From a virus, in IMG/VR virus record IMGVR_UViG_3300034375_006496, positions 1-27,869 of that record: DNA of 27,869 nucleotides; one strand, 5' to 3'. Positions 1-6,741 of the stretch are shown piece after piece. A model generated the notes under the pieces. That model was not told the DNA's origin. It saw only the letters and a list, made by a program, of their open reading frames with translations, and did not search any database. The position numbers and the translations under genes are program-made. The stretch's first letter is position 1. Every line of letters starts with the position of its first letter.

Positions 1-1134
1 AGACGAATAAAGTCTTTTGCTTACATTCTCATATTTAGTAACCACGAATGGATACTTACCATGAGCGTAATCCATAAGTTCATGCTTGGCATACAACTCA
101 GGAATATCGGGATGGAATATTGTGCAGTAGATACCGGGGACTCCATCCTCATCGAGCAGTCTTTGATAACAGTACACTATTCTAATAGTCTCATCATCAT
201 CACGAATGACCGCATCTTCCTGCCTGATGTTATACAAACTATTGTCCGCCTGTGTGTGCTTGGCTAGGTCTTTTGCCCTTTCCACAAAATCTGCATCCCA
301 CCCTTCCGTACTCATCTTTGACTCCAACTGCTCCGGAGTCATGTGCAATACATGGAAGCAGTATGGTGCCTCCTGTGGATCGATTGTATAGTTGGGCCAA
401 ATAACATCCTCATCCGGTGCCAACGCTTTGATGCGTGGTCGATTTACGACCTGGCGGGTAACGGGGACTGTGGTTGTGCCATCCTTGCGAAGCTCGCGGA
501 GCATCGCTTTTGCTTTGGCCTTGGATACTTTAAATTGATCTTTTAGTGCGGATGATAACTCCTCATCCATACTGCCATCCTGAATCGCTTGTGCGATCTG
601 CGGGAGTGCTTGTGCAATCTCCTCCAAGCGGATGGTTTGTTGCTGTTTAAGTTCTTTGGAATCCCAATAAACATAGTGGACCATCAGGCCCTTCTCGAAA
701 AAGTGGTTAAGTCCGAGTTCCAATTGATCGTAAAACTCCTCCATCTTGGAGTTCATTAACCATCGCAGGAACATCGATATCACATTTGCACGCTCGATAT
801 CACCTGATTCCACAGGGGTAGCCACGATATGTGCGGATCTTACCGCATTGCAGGACATCGCCACGCACTTATTTATCTGATTATCCACCATGCGGATCTC
901 CTGATCGGAGGCCCCATCCCACGGAAATACATCTCCGGTGGAACTTAGGTGGGAGTGCTTTTTAAAATCATCCGACTTCCCTGCCCATAAGCAGTTCCTT
1001 ACATCGTAATCTCTTTGTCTACGGTCTAACCATTCGCCCAACTCCGACTGAGTCCTGCGATAAGTTTCCGCAAGATAGTCAACATCAGGCTCCTTACTGA
1101 CATATAAAAGTTCGGGATCGGCGGCAGACTGCAT
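1..1134 (-). CDS. Phage portal (head-tail connector) protein, C-terminus missing
   Basis: The frame is open from ATG at 1134 to the left edge, giving about 378 residues of N-terminal portal. I translated it by hand. The N-terminus has a charged helix (LAETYRRTQSELGEWLDRR), followed by a WDGASD-type segment (WDGASDQEIRMVDNQINKC). Further on come a long K/A-rich helical stretch and a YCYQRLLDEDGVPGIYCTIF segment with HP and PFVVTKYE. This arrangement is typical of P22/podovirus-type portals, which form the dodecameric ring at the capsid vertex through which DNA enters and leaves. It lies 42 bp after the terminase stop on the same strand, the usual terminase-portal order. No Shine-Dalgarno is obvious before 1134; an out-of-frame ATG at 1145 is not used. 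The family call is good; the exact subfamily is open because the C-terminus is outside the window. Confidence 0.8.
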   Translation of the reverse strand, partial: MQSAADPELLYVSKEPDVDYLAETYRRTQSELGEWLDRRQRDYDVRNCLWAGKSDDFKKHSHLSSTGDVFPWDGASDQEIRMVDNQINKCVAMSCNAVRSAHIVATPVESGDIERANVISMFLRWLMNSKMEEFYDQLELGLNHFFEKGLMVHYVYWDSKELKQQQTIRLEEIAQALPQIAQAIQDGSMDEELSSALKDQFKVSKAKAKAMLRELRKDGTTTVPVTRQVVNRPRIKALAPDEDVIWPNYTIDPQEAPYCFHVLHMTPEQLESKMSTEGWDADFVERAKDLAKHTQADNSLYNIRQEDAVIRDDDETIRIVYCYQRLLDEDGVPGIYCTIFHPDIPELYAKHELMDYAHGKYPFVVTKYENVSKRLYSS

Positions 1135-1176
1135 ATGCGTAGCATAATGTAGCGTTCTGTAGCCTATTTGGCAAGA

Positions 1177-2856
1177 TTAATATCCTCCACCACCTGTACA
1201 CATAAGGCTTCCACCGCCCACATAGTCAGGTCCGCTGACCATTAGGTATCTGATAGTATCAACAAAGTCCTTAAAATGCTCCTGACGGGAACTGCCCGTA
1301 TATTCAAGCATCGAGGTAATAAAGTTATCACACCTGTCAGACACAAAGAGTTTTGGCTTATTCTTCTCCGACATCGGCTCCGTATCATCCCATGCCAGGG
1401 CATCGTTGATCTTCGCAATACCCGCCTCCACTTCCACGCCCGGTGCAGGTCGCATAACAAAGTCAAGGTTCGCCATCGTGTTAATTATATTACTCTCCCC
1501 CTCCTTTTCGCGCACCGTGGCGGCTCCCATGCGGGGGTCAACAATTCGCTCAAAGATATCCTCGCCTTGCTCTAATGCCTCGAAATGCTCCTTGTATGCG
1601 GCATATCCCCATCCAAGCGGACGCTGTGCAGGACCCGGTTTACCCACGCTCTTGCCCAACCCATTCACATGTGGTAATGCCCATTGGCCCATCGAGGAAT
1701 CAGGGAACTCGCGGTACACATAGATCGTACCATCCTCCAGGACTGCCGCCCATATCGCCACCCACGGTTTACTCCCACCGGGATCGCACACGAAGTACCG
1801 GGTAGTCCGTACCGTAGGATCGGCGATGAAGGGGATTCGTTCATGGGGGACGACATTGGTGTCGCGGTTGAACTTAGGGAATCTCCCCTCCATCGCCTTG
1901 CTAGGGATGCCATATAGGCGAGCGAGTTTTACCTCTTGTGGTTGCTTGGAGTAGGTTCGGATCAGTTCGCTGTAGTCAACAAACGGGGACATCTCGGACC
2001 AAAAATAATAAATTCTACAATCAGGCCAATTGGTGGATATCTGCTCTACCGGTAACTCGCGCCCCATCAATTCGCTGTATCGCGACTCCACAGTCTCCGC
2101 TCCTTTCAACAGACTATTAATCAATGGGGTCCACCCCTGCAATGTCGTGAAGGTTAACAGCACCCGTCCGTGGTAATCCACAGTTCTACCACCTACCAAT
2201 GTTTCAAAGATACTCTCAGGTGCCTCCTCATCCATATGGATACAATGTGCTGACCATCCCTCAAATATCTGCGGATCTGCCTGATACTGCCTATAGTTAT
2301 TAAAAGATATTGTACTCCCCCGTTCCGCACCTGGTGTGGTTGGCGGTAGGATCGCCTTGGCGGAGTTGAATCCATTCTTCTGTGTATACTGCAAGGAATG
2401 ATTCTCGCTCTTCTTCTTTGCCCGTTTGTACCTCATGGGAAGTGCTTCCCATATGTACCTTTGGGCATCCGAAATACTTCGCTCCTCCGATACATGCAAA
2501 GAACGAATCTCTGCTTCAGGGATAGTCTGTGCCATATGCACAAGCAGACGGGACGCGAAAGTTGTTTTGGAACTTCGGTTTCCACCAAGCACCACATGGA
2601 TCTTCGTATCCTTCCAATTATCCATCACCCGTCTCCACCCCGGAAGAGTCCAACCCCATTGGATTGGATCTTCCTTCTCCGACTCCGGTTGGTCCAAAAT
2701 CAAACGGGACAAGGTTTCTGCGCGCTCCTGCGGTAAGGCATCGATCTCCTCGCTCGATAATGCACACGCAAGCTCGCCCTTCTCATACTTTAAATCATTT
2801 ATCCAAGGAATACCAAAGTGGGCATCTACCTCATCTGCGTAAGTTATCTTAGGCAT
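1177..2856 (-). CDS. terL: Terminase large subunit (packaging ATPase-nuclease)
   Basis: A 559-residue protein of normal length for a large terminase, which drives DNA into the prohead and cuts it. A Walker A variant GGNRSSKT lies at about residues 91-98, and Walker B IHMDEE at about 206-211, followed by a coupling segment LLTFTTLQGW at about 233. The C-terminal RNase H-fold nuclease shows acidic candidates at D358 (YFVCDPGG), D440 (IVDPRMG) and D530/D533 (FKDFVDTIRYL). The C-terminus ends in a glycine-rich tail. Its ATG overlaps the stop of the upstream nuclease-like gene by 8 nt, so the two are probably translated together. The portal follows directly downstream. Seen: ATPase and nuclease motifs in the right order. 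Known: this architecture defines TerL. Whether packaging is headful or site-specific cannot be read from here. Confidence 0.95.
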   Translation of the reverse strand: MPKITYADEVDAHFGIPWINDLKYEKGELACALSSEEIDALPQERAETLSRLILDQPESEKEDPIQWGWTLPGWRRVMDNWKDTKIHVVLGGNRSSKTTFASRLLVHMAQTIPEAEIRSLHVSEERSISDAQRYIWEALPMRYKRAKKKSENHSLQYTQKNGFNSAKAILPPTTPGAERGSTISFNNYRQYQADPQIFEGWSAHCIHMDEEAPESIFETLVGGRTVDYHGRVLLTFTTLQGWTPLINSLLKGAETVESRYSELMGRELPVEQISTNWPDCRIYYFWSEMSPFVDYSELIRTYSKQPQEVKLARLYGIPSKAMEGRFPKFNRDTNVVPHERIPFIADPTVRTTRYFVCDPGGSKPWVAIWAAVLEDGTIYVYREFPDSSMGQWALPHVNGLGKSVGKPGPAQRPLGWGYAAYKEHFEALEQGEDIFERIVDPRMGAATVREKEGESNIINTMANLDFVMRPAPGVEVEAGIAKINDALAWDDTEPMSEKNKPKLFVSDRCDNFITSMLEYTGSSRQEHFKDFVDTIRYLMVSGPDYVGGGSLMCTGGGGY

Positions 2857-3280
2857 ACCCCTCCACTATCGTGCAATCCTTTGGATCTATACGGAAGATA
2901 GGTTCTATATCCTGGGGATCACGGGTTGCTCGCGTCCTGCCTCCTAGTTCAAACTTATAATCCCTACTGAAATCCCATGTATGAAAACATAATGCATCCT
3001 TGCATCTGAAAATCAGAGTAAACTTCTTACCGCTTGTCTCGTATAACTGCTTTGCCGCCTCGATCTTCTTGTACGAAATCATAAACGGGAACTGCCCATA
3101 ATTAATATTTAAACACTTTAACTCCGCCCATCCGTAGTGGTCTCCCTTCTCAATCAGGAAATCCACCTTGTACTTAATCGGATTAAGCTTATGGAACACA
3201 CAATCCCATACCTTGCTCAGAAATCCACATACCTCCTTCTCATTATCGAGGTCAGCCTGTGTCTCGTACTTGGGTCTCAT
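2849..3280 (-). CDS. PD-(D/E)XK-like nuclease or nuclease-fold protein
   Basis: The 143-residue protein is called from ATG 3280, which forms a TAATG overlap with the stop of the upstream PP-loop gene; a 14-residue extension upstream in frame is unlikely. Residues around 38-55 read YKVDFLIEKG then WAELKCLN, giving D40 and E53-x-K55, the spacing expected for a PD-(D/E)XK active site. Such domains occur in phage resolvases, VRR-NUC-type nucleases and packaging-associated endonucleases. It sits between a PP-loop enzyme and the large terminase, with overlaps on both sides, so it could act in DNA processing linked to packaging. The role is an inference; only the putative catalytic triad and the position are visible. 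It contains several cysteines but no zinc-binding CxxC pair. Confidence 0.55.
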   Translation of the reverse strand: MRPKYETQADLDNEKEVCGFLSKVWDCVFHKLNPIKYKVDFLIEKGDHYGWAELKCLNINYGQFPFMISYKKIEAAKQLYETSGKKFTLIFRCKDALCFHTWDFSRDYKFELGGRTRATRDPQDIEPIFRIDPKDCTIVEGYA

Positions 3281-4122
3281 TATACCCCGCACATCCCTTC
3301 GCACTCTGCCATAAAATCCCAAGTCTCTTGTCCTTTATCTTCATCATTATCAAAATCTATTTCCCCAAGTGGCTTGCATGAGCGATGGAGGAATGCTTCC
3401 ATTTTCATACCTTGGTCTTGTTTTGACAATTCTCTTACTTGGGAATCAAACTCTATTGCCTTTTGAAAAAACTCAGGCTCATCATTCCGCAATCTCCGCC
3501 ACTCTTCATCACTATGAAAAGGGCAGTAATAACAGGCAGATCTCGGAGGCTCAGGATAACCATGTTTTTTCATCCATTGCTTGCAATGATACCTGTGCAT
3601 TTTCAAATCCACCAATGGGTATCTTAATTCAGTCCAAGGTTTTCGAGATTCCTTCATTCTTTGTAATTCATCATAAGATATGCCTATCCATTGAATTACC
3701 TTTACCTCTTTCTCGCCTCTTTTTATTCCTGCCAATTCAAGTATCTTTTTTTCTATTGGCCTTATCTTATAGTCTGCTGTGCAATTCCTCCCTAGTGCGG
3801 CTACCACTTCACCATCAGGCATCAAACCAAAGACAGGGATAATACGCTTCATGTATTTCTCGCCTTTCTTTCCCCACTTTCCATCCTTAGAACGCTCAAC
3901 CAACTGCAAAGATTTATCGGTAAGACTACCCTTAGTCACTCGATAAACAGGGAATGGAAGCTCTTTCTCAAGCCAATCTAACCATTCATAAACAGAGTCA
4001 GGCTCGGCTTGTGTATCTGCAAAGATCGCACAATCGGGCATCGGAGTAATCTCTCCCTTTGCCGCCATCAACGCCATTGTGGATGACTGCACACCCGCAC
4101 CTAAATTAATTACATTAATCAT
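3280..4122 (-). CDS. PP-loop ATPase, PAPS-reductase-like phage protein
   Basis: A 280-residue protein starting at ATG 4122 with an ATGA overlap to the gene before it. The N-terminal GAGVQSST (residues 8-15) is the PP-loop of the adenine nucleotide alpha-hydrolase fold, followed by FADTQAEPDSVYEWL at about 34-48. Later cysteines C114 (GRNCTADYKIRP), C180, C197 and C200 (ACYYCPFHSDEEW) could bind a metal or Fe-S cluster. The family includes PAPS reductase, DndC-type sulfur-transfer enzymes and many uncharacterised phage proteins. These enzymes activate a substrate through adenylation and often move sulfur. It lies two genes before the terminase and next to a nuclease-fold protein, which fits DNA or nucleotide modification, but no partner such as a cysteine desulfurase is visible. 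The function is unassigned beyond the fold. Confidence 0.75.
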   Translation of the reverse strand: MINVINLGAGVQSSTMALMAAKGEITPMPDCAIFADTQAEPDSVYEWLDWLEKELPFPVYRVTKGSLTDKSLQLVERSKDGKWGKKGEKYMKRIIPVFGLMPDGEVVAALGRNCTADYKIRPIEKKILELAGIKRGEKEVKVIQWIGISYDELQRMKESRKPWTELRYPLVDLKMHRYHCKQWMKKHGYPEPPRSACYYCPFHSDEEWRRLRNDEPEFFQKAIEFDSQVRELSKQDQGMKMEAFLHRSCKPLGEIDFDNDEDKGQETWDFMAECEGMCGV

Positions 4123-4364
4123 GCCCTCGCTTGTATCTCCATACCCACCACTATTGCTTCTTTGAGCGTTTGGACCGGGATTTGCGCTTCTCCGACACAG
4201 AAGCCTTCCGTATCCGTTCCAATGTTTCTTGGTCGAATTTCGATGGTGGGGGACCCAGGCTTTTCAAGTCGGGTCGTGGTAAGTTTTGAACAGATAGTGG
4301 TATTGCTCGCCCATACTTTTTCCAAAAAATCGGATTCCATCCCGGTGGTACTTTCACTTTGCAT
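4119..4364 (-). CDS. Small unknown protein, 81 aa (one of two competing frames)
   Basis: This frame starts at ATG 4364, inside the end of the upstream coiled-coil gene, and its TGA overlaps the ATG of the PP-loop gene (ATGA), which matches the coupling seen throughout this operon. The C-terminal half (IEIRPRNIGTDTEGF, AQIPVQTLKEAIVVG) looks like a folded beta/alpha protein. A second frame on the same strand, 4151-4357, begins with GTG overlapping the upstream stop (GTGA) and encodes a 68-residue lysine/serine-rich basic protein ending SRSKRSKKQ. Both are open across the same DNA. I prefer this frame because its stop is coupled to the next start, but the basic frame could also be expressed. 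No family is recognised for either. Confidence 0.5.
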   Translation of the reverse strand: MQSESTTGMESDFLEKVWASNTTICSKLTTTRLEKPGSPTIEIRPRNIGTDTEGFCVGEAQIPVQTLKEAIVVGMEIQARA

Positions 4365-4542
4365 GACTCGCCTTTGCCTCGATTACCTCGCTAAATAAAT
4401 CACAGCATCTCTTCTTAAGTTCCGCATTCTCCCTCTCCAACTGCTCCACCCTCTTCTTCAGTTCGAGATTATCCTCGGATAAACGACCCACCCATTGGGG
4501 CCAACTCTCCATCTTCTCCCCCGTTGGTTTATACACATTCAT
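4354..4542 (-). CDS. Small coiled-coil protein, 62 aa
   Basis: Residues 22-45 or so form a clear heptad pattern (LSEDNLELKKRVEQLERENA), predicting a coiled coil, with two adjacent cysteines after it. The start at 4542 overlaps the stop of the upstream acidic gene by an ATGA-type junction. It is a member of the tightly packed minus-strand operon that leads into the terminase. No family is recognised; the likely property is dimer or oligomer formation. It could be a structural accessory or a small regulator, but the sequence gives no way to decide. Confidence 0.6.
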   Translation of the reverse strand: MNVYKPTGEKMESWPQWVGRLSEDNLELKKRVEQLERENAELKKRCCDLFSEVIEAKASHAK

Positions 4543-4730
4543 TCTTCCTCTTCTTCCTCGTCATCCACCAACTCGATATCACTATCAAAAGAGATCACCT
4601 GCTCATCGTAGTATTCCCGTAATGCCTTCTTGCACGCATCGATAATACTATCATCGAACAAATCACTCTCCTCTTCCCATCTATGGAAAGTATTCTTTAA
4701 TTCATGAATTAATTTTCTTTTTGCGTTCAT
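4539..4730 (-). CDS. Small acidic-tailed protein, 63 aa
   Basis: It has an N-terminal basic helix (MNAKRKLIHELKNTFHRW) followed by acidic helices and a run of aspartate and glutamate at the C-terminus (DDEEEEEE). The strongly acidic tail could mimic DNA or bind a basic partner. Its end overlaps the start of the coiled-coil gene, and its start lies inside the end of the gene before it, a 29-nt overlap. No family is recognised. Its gene-like character rests on its position in the overlapping series and its coherent amphipathic composition. Confidence 0.55.
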   Translation of the reverse strand: MNAKRKLIHELKNTFHRWEEESDLFDDSIIDACKKALREYYDEQVISFDSDIELVDDEEEEEE

Positions 4731-4947
4731 TTTTAAAATCTAATTCCGTTCGTGCCTTGGGCATCTTGCGCTGAATATCCGTCCTCCAGGTATTGGGCGG
4801 ACAATCGGGATCTCGCTCACCCTCGCGGTAGCGTAACTCGCAATTCGACCAAAACCTTTGCCATCCACGGTTGATCTCTTCCGTGCTAAGAAGTGTGCCA
4901 TATAGATAATCCATGTCATCCATCGCATCCAAAAGGACATTTTCCAT
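4702..4947 (-). CDS. Small unknown protein, 81 aa
   Basis: The sequence is acidic at the N-terminus (LLDAMDDMDYLYG) and contains a tryptophan-rich centre (RGWQRFWSNCELRYREGE), ending with a basic tail (NERKKKINS). It begins inside the C-terminal codons of the tiny lipoprotein gene and ends inside the next gene, so it is embedded in the coupled series. Another frame over 4740-4964 is open but less protein-like and has no coupled junction. No family is recognised. Confidence 0.6.
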   Translation of the reverse strand: MENVLLDAMDDMDYLYGTLLSTEEINRGWQRFWSNCELRYREGERDPDCPPNTWRTDIQRKMPKARTELDFKNERKKKINS

Positions 4948-5047
4948 GACCGGGCTTCGGGCAACTCACACCAGGAATATGTTCGGGGTGCGGGTCTTTT
5001 GCACAGCCGCTAATGAGTAATGCTATCAGTAGTATCACTTTCCTCAT
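4916..5047 (-). CDS. Tiny lipoprotein, 43 aa
   Basis: Starting at ATG 5047, MRK is followed by a hydrophobic segment and a lipobox, LLIALLISGC, with the lipidation cysteine at residue 15, then a short mature part rich in proline, glycine, histidine and cysteine (CPKPGHGKCPFGCDG). This is a typical type II signal peptide. It overlaps both neighbours in other frames (38 nt with the gene before it, 32 nt with the one after), which resembles the way Rz1 outer-membrane spanin genes overlap their neighbours. No inner spanin is adjacent, so an o-spanin role is only a possibility; a superinfection-exclusion lipoprotein is an alternative. The signal peptide is seen directly; the function is inference. 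Confidence 0.65.
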   Translation of the reverse strand: MRKVILLIALLISGCAKDPHPEHIPGVSCPKPGHGKCPFGCDG

Positions 5048-5207
5048 ACCATTCACCCTCATTTAAATGCTCATCCAATAACCTTGGATGGAACCCTATA
5101 GCCACCAACGCACCCTTGAATACCTCGATGTAATCATGCACCTGTATGTACCCTCTGCGCTCAATCGTGACGGTCTGCTTATCGTCTGTCTCTATTGTAA
5201 TTCTCAT
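5010..5207 (-). CDS. Small unknown protein, 65 aa
   Basis: The N-terminus MRITIETDDKQTVTIER looks like a beta-hairpin, followed by a helix-rich part (VFKGALVAIGFHPRLLDEHL) and an acidic end. Its start forms an ATGA overlap with the stop of the 33-aa micro-ORF, so it is probably translated by coupling. Short proteins of this general shape are common in phage accessory operons, but no named family is recognised. The lipoprotein gene begins inside its C-terminal codons. Confidence 0.65.
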   Translation of the reverse strand: MRITIETDDKQTVTIERRGYIQVHDYIEVFKGALVAIGFHPRLLDEHLNEGEWYEESDTTDSITH

Positions 5208-5305
5208 ACTAAATGCAGAGCAATCCTTCCCCGCCGAGTGTCGCGGAGGTATCCTTGTTTTCCTAGCGCCGTTAAGCCCACAGGAAGGACTGCTCTTAAA
5301 GTCAT
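5204..5305 (-). CDS. 33-aa micro-ORF bridging two genes and containing a long hairpin
   Basis: ATG at 5305 overlaps the TGA of the HTH gene (ATGA), and its own TGA overlaps the ATG of the next gene (5207), so the frame exactly fills the gap by translational coupling. The peptide starts MTLRAVLPVGLTALG and ends RRGRIALHLV. It is basic and has no recognised family. A 14-bp stem lies inside it. The frame may be real coding sequence, or the coupling may simply carry ribosomes through a structured RNA. Support is the two perfect stop/start overlaps; there is no homology evidence. Confidence 0.5.
   Translation of the reverse strand: MTLRAVLPVGLTALGKQGYLRDTRRGRIALHLV
5217..5296 (-). ncRNA. Long hairpin in the minus-strand transcript (possible structured RNA)
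   Basis: Arms 5217-5230 and 5283-5296 are 14-nt inverted repeats with one mismatch. In the minus-strand RNA that mismatch is a G-U pair, so the stem is continuous at RNA level but not in the plus-strand sense (A opposite C). The 52-nt apical part contains a smaller CCGC/GCGG stem at 5231-5234 and 5243-5246. It lies wholly inside the 33-aa micro-ORF. No poly-U tract follows, so it does not look like an intrinsic terminator. I do not recognise a known riboswitch or ribozyme. It could control translation of the downstream gene, act as an mRNA processing site, or be a small mobile palindrome. Confidence 0.5.
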
Positions 5306-5745
5306 TTTATAATCTCCCACATATCCCTATCCAAATGCCTCACCTGCACACTCTCTCCCAACTTCAAATACTTACCGGGCTTGCACTTAAACTTACCATG
5401 CGAACCATCCCCAAACTCAATTAACCTCAGAAACCTATTCTTAGGCACTCCATATACCCTAGCCTCCTGCACAAGAGCATTCCCCGTACTCTGCCTTACC
5501 ATCCCCTCAATAATACTTACCCTCTTCTCCTGGGCCTTGTCTATCATCTCATCGACTTCCGCCAACTCCTGCTCAACCACCAACTCGCCCTCCAACTCCT
5601 CCAACTTGGCAACCATCTTCTTGCTAAACCTCTTCAGACTGAACGCCATCCTCGCGGTACTAGGCTTAACCCCCATCATATCAGCAAACGCCTTCTTCGT
5701 AAGACCATGCCTCTCCAAAATCTTTCCCGCCCTTTCCGTGTCCAT
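5302..5745 (-). CDS. N-terminal HTH DNA-binding protein, 147 aa
   Basis: Residues 10-38 (LTKKAFADMMGVKPSTARMA) form a helix-turn-helix of the XRE/phage-repressor type, followed by a charged coiled-coil region at about 40-75 (KLEELEGELVVEQELAEVDE) and a basic C-terminal domain with a beta-rich end (GKFKCKPGKYLKLGESVQV). It is the first gene of the left minus-strand run and faces the plus-strand pair starting at 5806, with a 60-bp divergent gap holding an inverted repeat and a copy of the TGTAGTT motif. A transcription regulator of this region, perhaps autoregulatory, is the best guess. A GGTGAC-like sequence precedes the start. It could be a repressor of the lysogeny switch, but the RHH protein at 15145 and the regulator at 11956 are rivals. 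Confidence 0.7.
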   Translation of the reverse strand: MDTERAGKILERHGLTKKAFADMMGVKPSTARMAFSLKRFSKKMVAKLEELEGELVVEQELAEVDEMIDKAQEKRVSIIEGMVRQSTGNALVQEARVYGVPKNRFLRLIEFGDGSHGKFKCKPGKYLKLGESVQVRHLDRDMWEIIK

Positions 5746-5756
5746 GTGTCACCTTC

Positions 5757-5763
5757 TGTAGTT
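5757..5763 (-). promoter_or_regulatory. Intergenic motif site 1 (AACTACA read on minus)
   Basis: Read on the minus strand as ATAAACTACAGAAGG, 12 nt before the start of the HTH gene and in the divergent gap to the plus-strand gene at 5806. It is one of seven exact copies at transcription-unit boundaries. Confidence 0.5.
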
Positions 5764-5769
5764 TATGCA

Positions 5770-5781
5770 TTGACCTGTCAA
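5770..5781. promoter_or_regulatory. Operator-like inverted repeat TTGAC-CT-GTCAA
   Basis: Perfect 5-bp arms separated by 2 nt, in the centre of the divergent gap between the HTH gene (minus) and the gene at 5806 (plus). The placement suits binding by a dimeric repressor such as the HTH protein. On the minus strand the sequence also reads TTGACA, but no -10 box stands at a proper distance. Confidence 0.4.
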
Positions 5782-5805
5782 CCCTTTTGTGCAAAAAAAT
5801 AAATC

Positions 5806-6324
5806 ATGGGTAATAAAGCCACCGTGAAAGCGCTCCGTAAGGACCTAAAAAACGATATCATCGATTCAGCCGCCAAAATAGCCATGAAGAAAGCAAATGC
5901 AGCTTCCGAAACCCGCAAGCTCCAGGCTAAGGCAAATGACCCCACAAAAAAACAAAAGGATATACAGGACTATACACGCCACTTCCTGCGCTACCGCCTG
6001 GAGATGACCGAGCAGGAATACCTAAACGCAGTATCCAACAAACTATCCGCCATAGTCGGAGACAATCTCAACCTCATCCACGAAAAACTCGATCAGATAC
6101 CTCCGCAAAACCTCGCCTATACCCTCTCAGTCCTCTTCGACAAACTCATGACCATTAACGGCAGACCCACAAACATCACCGCTTCTGCCAATGTCAAACT
6201 AGGTGCCTCCGATATGACCCCGGATAAGGTACGATCAATCCTCAAGGGTGCCAAGAAGGCCACAGATTCCCTCCCCAAGGAAGCCTCCGAGGATAAGGTC
6301 ATTGAAATATCCGATGAAGCGTAG
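5806..6324 (+). CDS. Small-terminase-like DNA-binding protein, 172 aa
   Basis: A lysine-rich N-terminus (about residues 1-50) is followed by a helical core with QEYLNAVSNKLSAIVGDNL and a segment LAYTLSVLFDKLMTINGRPT at about 104-123. The latter resembles the DKL-x-L-x-G-x-P-T pattern I associate with small terminase-like helix-turn-helix proteins of many phages, which recognise the packaging start. The C-terminus is acidic. It is unusual in being on the opposite strand and several kilobases from the large terminase. The leader is AT-rich with no Shine-Dalgarno. The next gene starts 11 nt before this one ends. Role uncertain; another DNA-binding accessory protein is possible. Confidence 0.45.
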   Translation: MGNKATVKALRKDLKNDIIDSAAKIAMKKANAASETRKLQAKANDPTKKQKDIQDYTRHFLRYRLEMTEQEYLNAVSNKLSAIVGDNLNLIHEKLDQIPPQNLAYTLSVLFDKLMTINGRPTNITASANVKLGASDMTPDKVRSILKGAKKATDSLPKEASEDKVIEISDEA

Positions 6325-6733
6325 AGGCTCCCTCTACGAACAAACTTTCTTCACCGAAGCCCTAGCCCGTAATCTCGAAGTATTTACACCCCTGGGCGAT
6401 TACCTCCCTCAGGATTGCCTAGTCATGAACCAAGCGGGCAAAATCTTTAAAGTACAAATAAAAGGCACTAAGGATAAAGTATTTGATAAACCAAATAAAG
6501 GACAGGGCAGATATATGGTCACCACCGCTTCAGGCACTTCCAAGAAAATGACCATAGATTGCACAAAGGTCGACATACTCGCCGCATATATAGAAGCCAT
6601 ACCCACCTGGTACATAATACCATGCCTCGAAATAAACCAGGCCGTGCGTATATCCCTCTACGCTCATAACCCCTCCTCCAAGGCAAAGCACGAAAAGTAC
6701 CGCGAGGCGTGGGATCTCTTTAAAACGCCCTAG
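6314..6733 (+). CDS. PD-(D/E)XK nuclease, resolvase/intron-endonuclease type, 139 aa
   Basis: Called from ATG 6314, because the longer frame from 6248 lies wholly inside the previous gene. The sequence reads GSLYEQTFFTEALARNLEVF, then PQDCLVM with D34, then KVQIKGT with Q48-x-K50, the D...QxK signature of small PD-(D/E)XK enzymes. E9 in the first helix is a further conserved-type residue. Such proteins include group I intron-associated endonucleases and Hjc-like resolvases. The C-terminal part (DILAAYIEAIPTWYIIPCLE) fits the strand-helix end of the fold. It is translated with the previous gene. An exact target or role is not visible; DNA junction processing or host DNA attack are both possible. 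Confidence 0.7.
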   Translation: MKRRGSLYEQTFFTEALARNLEVFTPLGDYLPQDCLVMNQAGKIFKVQIKGTKDKVFDKPNKGQGRYMVTTASGTSKKMTIDCTKVDILAAYIEAIPTWYIIPCLEINQAVRISLYAHNPSSKAKHEKYREAWDLFKTP

Positions 6734-6734
6734 A

Positions 6735-6741
6735 AACTACA
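6735..6741 (+). promoter_or_regulatory. Intergenic motif site 2 (AACTACA)
   Basis: It reads AAACTACATACGGATAC on the plus strand and starts directly after the TAG stop of the nuclease gene. The flank matches site 5 (GATGGATAC against TACGGATAC), so the conserved part is longer than the 7-bp core. Confidence 0.5.

Noticed and set aside
2398-2852. Plus-strand frames opposite the terminase
   Set aside because: They are antisense to a motif-rich gene, overlap each other in three frames, and have no coherent fold.
5765-5781. Sigma-70 promoter with TTGACA
   Set aside because: No TATAAT-like box stands 16-18 bp away on either strand, so it was kept only as an inverted repeat.
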